From: Lotus japonicus
Lineage: Eukaryota > Streptophyta > Magnoliopsida > Fabales > Fabaceae
Assembly: GCF_012489685.1 (NCBI RefSeq)
Contig: NC_080043.1
Location: 61,745,920-61,809,919, forward strand
DNA length: 64,000 nucleotides
Direction: 5' to 3'
Numbering within the stretch: position 1 is the stretch's first letter; every line of letters begins with the position of its first letter. Below are positions 23,341-35,230 of the stretch, one piece after another. Both the position numbers and the translations under genes were made by a program. The notes under the pieces were generated by a model. That model saw only the letters and a program-made list of their open reading frames with translations. It was not told the origin of the DNA and did no database searches.

Positions 23341-24429
23341 GAAAGTTGTCAAGAAGGAGAAATAAGCTTTTGAAAGTTGTCAAGAAGGAGAAGATAGGAG
23401 GAAATTATGTTCCTGTTTTTTGATGTGGATTTCGTTTTGGCCATACGTGGTCTAGATTTAATTTTCTTTGTTGACCTATATCATTATCGTTGTTTTGAAG
23501 TCTGTTGGTCATATGTGGTCTAAACTCAATATCTGTTTTCCTTGGTCTAATTGCCTATTTTGATGCCTTTGCCTGACAATCAGTTCTTTCAATAAATTAT
23601 TCGGATTATGGATTTCGCAAGTACTTTTGAGTTCGATTTCAATTATGTTTGATGAAGAATACCTTCCAAAAAACATCAGATTTAAATTAGTGTTCAATAT
23701 ATAAAAATCATTTACGAAAACCATTTTTCAAAAATATTTCAAATTTAATCATACAATTTGGTGAGTCTGATTTGAAGGAGAAAATTAAAGTTGAGTAAAT
23801 GCATTTCCTTTCTAAAAAAAACTAAAAAAAAGTTTTAATATTGTAAAAATAAATTGATAGCTTAAAATCCACAAATTAAGGACCTAATGTGTATATATTC
23901 TCCTTACATAATTAATTATTATTCTTTATTACCGAATAAATATAAAAAATGAAATGATGACCTATATCAGGTTCAAATTTGGAATATTGTTAATACATTA
24001 TGTTTTCTTGCATTAATTTAAAAAATGAAAATGATTGATTATTCCTTGCCTAAATCAACTTTAAATCAGGGGAAAAACTTTGGGCATTAATGTTTGATTG
24101 ATTCCAAGTTCAAAATAAAAGAATTTTGTTATTCAATGTGAGATTTTTGATAAATAATCACTATTTCCTTAATGAGATACAAATTTTCGATTTTTTATAT
24201 TTTATAAAAAAACTGAATTAACATATTTTTTTATTCAAAATCAAATATCACTATTATTTGTTTCAAGTTAAAAAACAAATCGGAAAAAATTCTATATCAG
24301 AGCTTCACTAAGGAAAATCAATGTGTCAAGTTCAAAAAAGGTTGTATACATGAGTATGACGCTAAAAATATACACTCAATATTTTACTTTATTTTTTTTA
24401 ACAACATATTGAGTGTTGGGTTAAAATCT

Positions 24430-24880
24430 ACACTATTAACTTAAATAAGGAAATTAAATTAAATAAAAAAATTAAATTAAATGAGAAATATCGAGTTTTT
24501 CTTTTTCATTTTGAGAAATAATACCTTTTTCAGACACACCAAATTTTGATAATCAAATTTGGAATATTTTTAAAAAATGGTAGTATTTTTAACGTAATCA
24601 ATCATTGCCCATTCAATAAACATAATCACCTTAATTATTATTTAACATTAATTGGTTTTTTCTTAAAAAAAATACTCATTGTTGAGTTAAATAAGGAAAT
24701 TAAATTAAATGAGGAAATTAATTTAAATAAGGAAATTAAATTAAATGAAGAAATTAAATTAAATAAGGAAATTAAAATTAAATAAGGAAATTTAATTTAT
24801 TAGAATTTACTTTTTTTAATAAGGAAATTAAAATAAATAAGGAAATTAAAATAAATAAGGAAATTAAATTAAATGCGGAA
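24430..24880. repeat. AAATAAGGAAATTAAATT minisatellite
   Basis: Runs of a 17-19-bp unit (AAATAAGGAAATTAAATT, AAATGAGGAAATTAATTT) at 24445-24480, 24690-24790 and 24820-24880. Confidence 0.85.
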
Positions 24881-25526
24881 AATAATTATAAATTTGCGAA
24901 TTTTAATTATAAATTTTTATTTATCATTTGATATTACTTTGGATGTTTTCAATTAACCTTCCTTTACGATGTATATACAAAAAATCCGCCTATAATGTGT
25001 TCAGTATATGTTTTCATAAATTGGGAAAAAAACGCCTAAATTAAAAATGGGTGGAACCCATAGATCAAGGAAAAAATATTTACTTTCAATATGTTCTCTT
25101 CAATGAAAAATGTGTGAACATTCAATACTAGTTTTTAACCCGTACCTTGCACGGGAAATTTAATTTTAGATTTTTTTTAATTTTGTTAATCAATTAATAT
25201 CTTTTTTATTTATTCTATATAGGTATTTAGTTTATTTTTCGTTTTTTGCACATTTGTGATGTAGGTTTTTTTTTTTGCAAAGTAATGTGTTTAAGGGTCG
25301 AAAACACATTTAAATTGACGTATGCACGAAGATTTGCAAACATAAAACGATTTATTGAATATTTTAGTAACATGGTTAATATACGAAAAACAAATGTCAA
25401 AATGTTTGAAAGTTACCACCGAGGTCAATTTACCAAAAAAAACACATTGTCAACGTGGGTAAAGACATAAAAGTGAAAGTTTAGCACATAGGCTCTTTAT
25501 TTGTAAACAATCTTGAGGAAATGCTA

Positions 25527-28500
25527 CTAATTCTTTGAAAACTTGATCTTTTTGAACATTTCTGCATCGTTACTTCCAACAACTTCTGTTATGGATCCTT
25601 CGTCTGAACGACGTTTAATAGGTGTGTTGGAGTCTTCAAGTATAGGTTGAGGTGTCTTTCGTTTAACACTTTTAGTGATTGTCTTCAAAATAAACATATT
25701 TAAAATAGTGATGACCAATGTCTAAAACAAACCTATTTGACAATAATGATGACCAATACCTCAATAAGAGATTTTACATTTGAATCGGAAATATCAAAAT
25801 TCATTATGTAGATATAAATAACAATTATTTAGCAATAAGAGTTTAAAATTTTACCTTTGTTTTAAATTTTGAAATTATTTGTTGGTCCTTGCAAATTTTC
25901 AAGACGTTAAATGCTGGATTAAACCACCTTCCGCATATATCGTTCCCTTCAACCTTGAAAAGAAATTTCTTGTGCACTAAATCTACAATTTCTTGTGGGG
26001 GGTGTTCCATGCTCCCGGTCTACATAAATTAAAATGAAAAAATTAATATATTATGAATTAAGTGAGCAATAATAATGTACCTTTTTTTGACATGACTATG
26101 TTTACCTTTTCCATTTTTTCCAATATCTCGTTGCCTTTTTTGTTCATCAGATAACAACCTTCGCGATAAAAAACGGTAAACGTTGCAGATGCAGTATCAT
26201 CAGCAACATTAAGCAACAATTTGTACCTGATGTAAACATTAATAATTAAATAAATTGAATATTTTACAAATTAATTTATTTATCGAATTTGTAGATTACC
26301 TTATGGTAGGAGTGACATGCTTGTTACATTTTTCACAATAATATTGTGCTCCGTCAGAGTATGCTGCTGAGTTACATTCACAGTCATGGTAATACCAATC
26401 ATTTGTGTTATCAATTTTCTTAATTGTGGCATATATAATGAATATTGTACGCTGTAGAAATGAGTTAAATGCAAAAAAAAAATTGTAGTTACAACTGATT
26501 GTTAGATTAACAGTGATAATAACATATGTAAATGTAATACTTTTAAATGTAAATATTCAGTAACATGTTTTTTAAAATGGGAAATGATTGTACTTGATTT
26601 TGTTGTTATTTTTTTAGATAGTAATTTATTTATAGAAAAAGTAATTAAATTTGTATAGTGTAAACTTTATTTTTCTAAAAGGAGGGATTATAGTGTCTAT
26701 TGTTTTTATAACACACTATTTAAGATCCATTAAATACGTTTATATAAGAGTTTTTATAATTATTAAATGATAATTAATATACTCGTTAAAAGACCTTTAA
26801 GTAGCTGAGTTTTTTTTATTTTCTTTTTTAAATACGGTATTTACTTTTAAAGATTTTTTTTTAAATTGATTAAAATTTAAGTTTTTTTAAAAAAAATTAA
26901 ATAAGTGTTCCAGCATTTTTTTTTTAAGAATTGAATATAGTAGCTGTTGTTTTAACTGTTGACCATGAATTAATCTTTTTTAAAAGTGTTCAAACCGTGT
27001 ATCAAAATCTTTTTTTTCCTATTATAACGTTATGAATTTAAAGCAATTAAATTCAATGAAAGAGTATAAGAGTTTATGGTCTTATTAATTGATATTTTAT
27101 CTCATTATTCATGTGTTGTTAATTTCCCATAATAGGTGATTATTAAATTAGTTTAATAAGTATTTAAGTTTGTAGTTAGTGTTTAAAAATCTCTAACCCC
27201 ATGAATTTTGTATTTAAAACGCATTTCTGTTTATTGTAATCCTTAACATTATATGTTTATTTACTAATTTAATAATATATTCATTGATACTAAGTTAATA
27301 ATATAATAGGTAATTGTTTTATTTAATTAAAACGTTGAATGAAAATCAATGTATGCTTTTTTTGAATAAAAAAATGTCTAATAAATTAAATTAAAAGTGA
27401 TGAGAACATACCGATCTGCAAGTAACCAAATATTTAATATTTGTGCATGGGAAAAGCGTCAGTATCATTTAATCTTTCAATCACAATGTTCATTACTTGA
27501 GTCTGAACTGCGTCACACTCAAATAATCTTCTAAAAAACAAAAATTATGTTGTTATTTGTCATCTAAATTTGTTCAAAGTAATATGAAATCCACAGTACA
27601 TACATACCTTTCTCTGTAGGACACTGCTTGTGGAATGTCAGGATTGAACATTACTTTAGTGAAGTTTAACCCAGCAGTCAGTTTATATTCCCCTGAAAAA
27701 AAATTAGCGATCGATTGTAAGTTTAAGTTTGAACATGTTGATTTATTATATAGAAGTTTATGTTTGTTTGTTGCTCAAAATTATTAAATGTACCTTGATG
27801 AATTGTTACAACTCCAACAATATGATAATAGCAACATGTTTGTTGTCTTTTGAATTTAGAAGTGCATCCAATTCGTCGACAAATTAGCCGTATAAAAAAC
27901 ATTTAATTTTTTTGCTGGAAAAAAATTAAATAAAAGTTGTTAACTTTCTGCCGTAGGAATTTAGAGAAATTAATAATACTAATTTGTTATTGATAAAAGC
28001 AAATTTATCCTTGAGATTCAATTTCAATGTCTCTGCTCTGCGTATGGACTCTGTTCCGCTCAAATCCGTTGTAATTTCCGACGTGCGTTACTTCGCCCAT
28101 AACTTTTGTTTGAATGGTAATGTCAATACATGAAAGTGTTGATGTATTTGAAGTTATTTAAATGAAGGTATTTATATACCAACTAAGAACCGCTCGTCAA
28201 AGTTAGAATTTAGAATTTCATGCACGTTGTCAAATAACAGATCACGCACAGGAAACATATCTTTATTATATGGAATCATCCTTGTTCTACTTTGCAAGTG
28301 TATCTTATAGATATGCCTAGATGCACTAAGACCTCGGAAAATATGTCATACCTTAGAAATATTCAAAACGGTATACCACACCTTCCGTGATTCTGTTGGC
28401 AAAACGTTCCTGAAGGTTATGCCTACACTCTTCATAGATTGTTTGACCCTAGAAATGAAGGAGTTTCATATGAATTTATGTCTGTGAATTAAATTAAAAT

Positions 28501-28708
28501 ACAATTACATATTTAATAATAGCGAAATTGTTTCTGGTTTACATACCTTTCGATCCATCAACAACAGATTATAGAACGAACCGTTCTGTCCTTCCTCATC
28601 TTCTTCCTCCTCTTATTCAGCAAACCACGCCCTTATTACTCGAACGACAATAGTTCAATCATGTGTTAAATGAGTTAGTTGGTCAAGTATGCTATAGTTC
28701 GGATTCAT
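25527..28708 (-). pseudogene. RPA1-like (replication protein A large subunit) gene, copy A, degenerate
   Basis: Several minus-strand exons follow the RPA70-like proteins of plant Helitrons. The first (28708-28555) starts MNPNYSILDQ and has TIVVRVIRAWFAE, the first OB-fold, but with two in-frame stops. The next (28450-28350) has RFANRITEGVVYRF. About 27695-27605 has GLNFTKVMFNPDIPQAVSYR. About 26458-26305 has DWYYHDCECN and YYCEKCNKHV, the zinc ribbon of the C-terminal OB-fold, followed by RYKLLLNVADDTASATF (26226 down). A lysine-rich tail ends near 25527. RPA binds single-stranded DNA, and in Helitrons it is thought to help rolling-circle transposition. Stops in the first exon make this copy a probable pseudogene. 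Exon limits are approximate. Confidence 0.8.
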
Positions 28709-29224
28709 GATGCAAGGAAGTTTTGGAGATGAAAACTAACGTCTGTTGATTTTGGCCTGAACTTATGTATCAAAAGAGATGTATACTAAAGTATATATAG
28801 GCTCATTGCTCTTCTGTGATTCCTAATTGATTTTGTTTTGATTTATTATTATTTATTTTTTTGTTGAGGCTCGAATTTTTATTAGTATAAGTTGAAATTT
28901 TTTAACAAATTAATGCGTTATTCAATTTTTTACTTGATTCTGAATTTTTCATTTATGTATGTAGATTTTATTTACTTTATTAATGCACATAATTTTGTAT
29001 AATTAATGTATATAATCAAGTAATTGTAATTAAGGAATTATTACTAAGTTGTTGCTTGATTTTTTAAAAATAAATCTGTAATTAATGTACTTAATTGTGA
29101 TGGATGAATTTTAAAATTAAATCAATGTTATTAATTTTGTTTTTTTTTAATTCTAATTCAAAAGTATTTTAATTCGATATAAGTTGTTCACGGTCTAAAA
29201 CTAACTTATATTTAAAAAGTGAAA

Positions 29225-31391
29225 ACCAATACCTCCGTCGGGGATTTCAAATCTGTAACAGAAATATCAGAACCGCTGGCCTCCTTCATGGAAAAATAAA
29301 GTTTTGTAGAAATTTGGTTAGTTTACTTTTATGTATATATGTATAACTATAACTTTCAAGTCAAATGTTTAGGGCGTGAGTTGTACTACTTACATTGTGA
29401 ATGAACTTCATAATAATGCCTGCATCCTTGCAAATTTTTTTAACCGTGTATTTAGACTCAAACCTGCCTCCAAAATCCTCCTTAGCCTCAACCTTGAAGG
29501 GGAATTGCTTATGCATTATGTCACGAATCTCTTGGGGAATACTCAATTTATCACCCCTATAATCAATCCATAATAATTACATTTATGATTACGTAGAAAT
29601 TGAATGTAGTGTTATACACTTTTGCCTTTATCATATTGTAAATATTAAAATACCTTAACAACATTTTCCTCGACATCTTTAGCTGATTTTTGAAGGCAAA
29701 ACCTTCAAAATTAAAATCATGAATTCTGCAGATTCAGTGTCATCGGCCACAGAAACACAAAGTTTGTACCTATGAAGAAAATGTGTATGATGAATAACTA
29801 TTCAACGTTAGCCCCGTTTTATATTGTAATTACAAATGTACTGAGTTAAATATAGTATAACCTGGAGGTAGGATTTGCAACATATTTATTGCAATTTTCA
29901 CAGTACCAAAACCTGCCTTCGTTGTGCTTAACAGATTTGTTGCACTTGCAAGCTTTGTAGCTCCAATCATCAGGGTTGACAATCTCTTCAATACTTCCAA
30001 GGACAATGAATATAGTACGCTGGTAATACTTTGAAATTAGATTTCAAAGTCGTTATAAATAAAATTTAAAAATCATTTGTGGAAAGGGAGGTGACTTACT
30101 GTTTTACAGTCTACCAAACCACTGATAGTTGTCCTTGGATACAGCTTTAAGAACTCATCTTCCGCTGACGGACGACTCAGATCTGTTATTTGGCTTAACG
30201 TCTGGTTCGACGTTCATTGTTCTCGGCAAGACTAATAACATACCAATATCTTTGACTTTCGAACATAATATATGGTTAATAACGATATAGAAGATGTCAT
30301 CATAAACAAAGGAAAAATAACTTTTTTGCAGACAAACAGCATCGGGATGATCCGGGTTGAACAGTAGTTTGCTGCAATTGAATGCATTTGGCAATTCAAT
30401 TTCTCCTGAAAATAATGTTTACCACAAATGTGTCAGATATCATGTACGGAAAACAAAATATGAAATAAACAAAAAACATGACGCGGTAATCAAATTAACT
30501 TTGAATGTCCTGAGTTTGGCAAGTAAGAGCACAACAACAGCATTGGAAATATTTCCAGCTTGCAGGAAAGCATTCAATTCTTCAACATATTCACCAAACA
30601 AAACACATTTTGTGTGAGGGCTGAAATTGTAAATGAAAAATAAATTGAGAAAATAAAATATGTGTATCCATAATACATTTAAAAAAAAAGCATTGAAAAA
30701 AAACCCTTCAGATGTAATTTCAATTTGTATCCTTTTTGTAGGCACTCCATTTCGTGAGAACTCAACTTCTGTACCTATGGCTGTAAGCGAGCCAATGACA
30801 TCTGAAAAAAATTATATTTGTTAGAGTAATAAAAACCATAATTTGTCGTATACTGATGAAAGAATCACATAAAATACATATCAACCAAAATTTGTTGATC
30901 AAATGAAGGGCTTAATATCTCTTCAAAATAAGCAAATTTGAAGAGGTTTAGGGGGACCTTTTCAACGCTTACTGGAATGACTTTGGTCTCAAATTTGAAG
31001 GTTATTTTATCCTGATTTTTACATGGCCTGAAGTCACCAGTGTTGTTTCCTACCATAAAATCATGGATTGAGTACACCCCCCCCCCCTTCGTTCATGATC
31101 TTGTCAAAACGATAGACATGTTGCTTTCTGACGAAAGCATGAATCTTGTCACCCTATGTAAATTGCATGACGAACGTTAAATGGTAGTATATAAATTAGA
31201 GAATGAATTTTTTTTTTAAAATTCAATTAAATATTTGATAAGTATTCTACCTTGCCATCAATTAGCAACATGTTGTAGGATAGAGGTAACCCAGACTTGT
31301 CTGCGAGTGAACCATGCCAACTTCAAATAACTCGAACAATTAAGGTCCACTTTTCCTTAGAAGGATTGATTTGAGAGAAAAAAAAGTTCAT
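29225..31391 (-). pseudogene. RPA1-like gene, copy B, degenerate
   Basis: The ATG at 31391 opens MNFFFSQINPSKEKWTLIVR, then a stop where family members have a residue before W, then YNMLLIDGK and a GTAGAA donor. Later exons: GDKIHAFVRKQHVYRFDKIM, broken by a run of about ten C (31078-31087), continuing in another frame as NNTGDFRPCKNQDKITFKFE; DVIGSLTAIGTEVEF (about 30800-30735); CVLFGEYVEELNAFL with VVVLLLAKLRTFK (about 30610-30495); NAFNCSKLLFNPDHPDAV (about 30395-30310); and the zinc ribbon CKCNKSV...WYCENCNKYV (about 30020-29880) with LCVSVADDTESAEF. This is the same domain order as copy A, about 2.7 kb upstream on this strand, so the two are diverged tandem paralogues. One stop and one homopolymer shift suggest it decayed recently. 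Confidence 0.82.
31078..31088. repeat. Homopolymer C run in an RPA-like exon
   Basis: About ten consecutive C bases in otherwise AT-rich DNA, placed exactly where the RPA copy B reading frame changes. Either a slippage mutation or a sequencing/assembly error. Confidence 0.8.
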
Positions 31392-31689
31392 AGTATCAGG
31401 TATAGAAAAAATGCAAACTAAGTTAGGATTTCAACTTATGATTTGGATGGATGAATGATATAGTTTGTTAGGTTAGTCTCTATTTATCATGTAGAGGTAT
31501 AATAGGCAATGATCATTTCCTTAATGAATATTGGTGGAAATTGGGTCTTGGAAATGGGTATTGAAACCGGTCTTGGAAATTAATTTCCTTACATAGAACT
31601 TGGCTACCGAATTTTAAAAGTTTTTAAATATTTTTAACTTTTTTTTATAATTTTAAAATTTGAAATTATTTTACAACCAAGGAAAAGGG

Positions 31690-34080
31690 GATTCATGTCA
31701 TTAATATTTTTATATAATGAAATTCATTATTTAATACGTAATTAAATAATTAAACTTTTTTTAATTAAGTGTTTTATATATGGAAATAAATAATTAATTT
31801 CGAAAATATTTTACTTAAATAAATATTCAATGCATTAAAATTTATTTAATTAATTTCAATTTCCTTATTTAAAAAAAACGAAAATAATATTTATTCCATA
31901 AAACATTTAATGTCTTTTATGATTTTAAATAAGGAAATTAATATAATTAAGTGGTTTATATAAGGAAATAGAAGGAAATAAATAATTAATTTCGAAAACA
32001 TTTCCTTAAATAAATAGTTAATGCATTAAAATTTGTTGAATTATTTTAAATTTCCTTATTTAAAAAAAACGAAAATAGCATTTATTCCATAAAGCATTTA
32101 ATGTCTTTTGTGATTTTAAATAAGGAAATTAATATAATTAAGTGGTTTATATAAGAAAATTGAAGGAAATAAATAATTAATTTCGAAAATATTTTCCTTA
32201 AAAAAAATAGTCAATGCATTTAAATTTGTTTAATTATTTTAAATTTTCTTATTTAAAAAGAAACAAAAATAACATTTATACCATAAAACATTTAATGTCT
32301 TTTATGATTTTAAATAAGGAAACTAATATAATTAAGTGGTTTATATAAGGAAATTGAAGAAAATAAATAATTAATTTCGAAAATATTTTCCTTAAATAAA
32401 TAGTCAATGCATTAAAATTTATTTAACTATTGTAAATTTCCTTATTTAAAAAAAACGAAAATAACATTTATTCCATAAAGCATTTAATGTCTTTTATGAT
32501 TTTTAATATGGAAATTAATATAATTAAGTGTTTTGTATAACGAAATAGAAGGAAATAAATATATAATTTCAAAAATATTTTCCTTAAACAAATCGTCAAT
32601 GCATTAAAATTTATTTAATTATTTTAAATTTCCTTATTTAAAAAAAATGAAAATAGCATTTATTTCATAAATCATTCAATGTTTTGTATGATTTTAAATA
32701 AGGAAATTAATATAATTAAGTGGTTTATATAAGGAAATAGAAGGAAATAAATAATTAATTTCAAAAAAAATTCCTTAAATAAATATTTAATGCAATAAAA
32801 TTTGTTGAATTATTTTAAATTTCCTTATTTAAAAAAAAGGAAAATAGCATTTATTCCATAAAGCATTTAATGTCTTTTATGATTTTAAATAAGAAAATTA
32901 ATATAATTAAGTGTTTTATATAAGGAAATAGAAGGAAATAAATAAAAAAATTCGAAAATATTTTCCTTAAATAAATCGTCAATGCATTAAAATTTATTTA
33001 ATTATTATAAATTTCCTTATTTTAAAAAAACGAAAATAGCATTTATTCCATAAATTATTTAATGTCTTTTATGATTTTAAATAAGGAAATTAATATAATT
33101 AAGTGGTTTATATAAGGAAATAGAAGGTAATAAATAATTAATTTCGAAAAAATTTCCTTAGATAAATAGTTAATGCATTAAAATTTGTTGAGTTATTTTA
33201 AATTTCCTTATTAAAAAAAACGAAAATAGCATTTATGCCATAAATCATTTAATATCTTTTATGATTTTAAATAAGGAAATTAATATAATTAAATAGTTTA
33301 TATAAGGAAATTGAAGAAAATAAATAATTAATTTCAAAAATATTTTCCTTAAATAAATAGTCAATGCATTAAAATTTATTTATTTATTTTAAATTTCCTT
33401 ATTAAAAAAACGAAAATAGTATTTATTCCATAAAGCATTTAATGTCTTTTATGATTTTAAATAAGGAAATTAATATAATTAAGTGTTTTATATAAGGAAA
33501 TAAAATGAAATAAATAAATAATTTCGAAAATATTGTCCTTAAATAAATCGTCAATGCATTAGAATTTATTTAATTATTTTAAATTTCCTTATTTTAAAAA
33601 AATGAAAATAGCATTTATTCCATAAATCATTTAATGTTTTTTATGATTTTAAATAAGGAAATTAATATAATTAAGTGGTTTATATAAGGAAATAGAAGGA
33701 AATAAATAATTAATTTTGAAAAAATTTCCTTAAATAAATAGTTCAAGCATTAAAATTTGTTGAATTATTTTAATATTTACTTATTTAAAAAAAAACGAAA
33801 ATAGCATTTATTCCATAAAGCATTTAATGTCTTTTATGATTTTAAATAAGGAAATTAATAGAATTTAGTGTTTTATATAAGGAAATAGAAGGAAAATAAA
33901 TAAAATATTTCGAAAATATTTTCCTTAAATAAATCGTTAATGCATTAAAATTTATTTAATTATTTTATTTTCCTTATTTTAAAAAAACAAAAATAGCATT
34001 TATTCCATAAATTATTTAATTTTTTTTATGATTTTAAATAAGGAAATAGAAGGAATTAAATAATTAATTTCGAAAAAATT
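31690..34080. repeat. Satellite-like array, 190-194-bp monomers, about 11-12 copies
   Basis: The landmark AATTAATATAATTAAG recurs at 31936, 32127, 32321 (one change), 32513, 32705, 32896, 33088, 33278, 33468, 33660 and 33853 (changed), spacing 190-194 bp. From 32513 most monomers alternate between two types: one with AAGTGTTTTATATAAGG, TAAATCGTCAATGC and CATAAATCATTTAAT, the other with AAGTGGTTTATATAAGG, AATAGTTAATGC, AAAATTTGTTGAATT and CATAAAGCATTTAAT. This is a dimeric higher-order pattern inside the inner Helitron. Confidence 0.93.
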
Positions 34081-34311
34081 CCTATATATTATACCAAGTT
34101 TTAATTTGTACGTGTAAAACAAAGGAAAAATAAAGTAAATCATGAGAACTATTCCAGAGTGAAAAAAATAACAATTAATCTTGGATTTTATTTGATAAAT
34201 ATAGTAAATCATGAGAACAATCCTTTCATGTAGATTGAGAAAAATAAAACAACGAAAAGATACCTAAGACAAAACAACAACTGATTAAATTTTGGAATGA
34301 ATAACAGCTGA

Positions 34312-34990
34312 CTAAATATTTCTATACACCACCTTAACTTCATTAATTCTATTTGCTATTCTTTCAAACCTAAAACAAACTATGTCACCGCCTCTAATTT
34401 CCATTAATTTGTAGAATTTTCTCCAACCAGATCCCATATGCCCATCAGTAGATTTTGACGAAAGCACGTTGCAGGGGATGTCGTCTATCACACCAGTATG
34501 AAGTTGTACCGGAGGTGTTCCAAAACTTAAAAAGAATGGAACGATCTGAGAAGGTAACAGCTGAAAAAAAAAAGCGAAAACAACTATGAAATTGTAAAAA
34601 CCATAATAAAACACATTGAAGTTAAAAAAAATAAAGGAATACGAAAATTAAACTAACCAATTCGTATTGTGCACATTGACATGCAATTAGGGTCAGTACT
34701 AACTGTGGATGTTTCCGTTCGTAAAAAACAACCACTTGAGATCTAGATCTATTTTTCCAAAAATTTAATCCTGTAAAAAAAATTGTTGAAAGAGAATGAG
34801 GAGAATAGCATATTAGGGTTAATAAAAACATAAATTTTGAAGGAATGAGATTAGATTACAATAACATACACCAAAGACATGAAAATTTGATTTTAGATGA
34901 GAAAAAGTACATACCTTTGTATAATCATGAAGAACACGAAAAAGGAGATCTTGAAGCCACGTAGAAAGGCTCAAAAATATAAAACGCAGG
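34312..34990 (-). CDS. B3-like DNA-binding domain gene in Helitron
   Basis: Three minus-strand exons. Exon 1 is about 34990-34918, with donor AAAG/GTATGT. Exon 2 runs from about 34770 (after TTTTTTTTACAG) to about 34659 with QVVVFYERKHPQLVLTL and ends before GTTAG. Exon 3 runs from about 34561 (after TTTTTTTTTTCAG) to the stop at 34312 and has LLPSQIVPFFLSFG, GHMGSGWRKFYKLMEIRGGD and IVCFRFER. LPSQ..., GSGWRKF.K and GGDIV.F are hallmarks of the plant B3 fold, which binds DNA as a single domain. About 130-150 residues, one B3 domain, no stops inside the exons. It lies nearest the 5' end of the inner Helitron and may be a captured host gene. The start codon is uncertain, and I cannot say whether it is expressed. 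Confidence 0.7.
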
Positions 34991-35060
34991 AGATGGTTGA
35001 AGAAGCAGTGTAGATTTAGGAGAAATCCAAATAATGGAGAGATGAATGAAGAATAAGAGT

Positions 35061-35068
35061 CTTATATA
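35061..35068 (-). promoter_or_regulatory. TATA-like box upstream of B3 gene
   Basis: TATATAAG on the minus strand, roughly 70-140 bp before the first proposed exon of the B3-like gene. Confidence 0.4.
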
Positions 35069-35230
35069 TGCTTTTAAATAGAGAGGAGTGTATGTTAAGG
35101 ATAAGGGTGTACATTAAGAGGAAAGGAGGAATGATTGCCATGTAGGATTTTTAATGAAATTAGCCAATCATGAAATGTCATGTAGGCGATGATTGGACCT
35201 AGAAAAACCCCTGAATGTATATATTATGGA

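Larger units (their letters stand above)
25128..35230 (-). mobile_element. Helitron, minus strand, 10.1 kb, with RPA-like and B3 genes
   Basis: Read on the minus strand, the 5' end TCCATAATATATACATTC (from 35230) follows A. The 3' end is a CCCGTGCAAGGTACGGG hairpin, AAAAA and CTAG (25131-25128), before T. All gene-like content (B3 gene, two RPA1-like genes) is on this strand. Plant Helitrons often carry RPA1-like genes. No Rep motif or PIF1-type helicase was seen, so it probably depends on another element. It sits inside the plus-strand Helitron 22454-36451. Confidence 0.8.

Noticed and set aside
31690..34080. CRISPR-like repeat array
   Set aside because: Monomers are contiguous 190-bp units without short repeats and unique spacers, and the genome is plant.
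34012..34212. 66-codon minus-strand ORF near the satellite array
   Set aside because: AT-rich, Ile/Tyr/Lys-biased composition and no motif; lies at the array edge.
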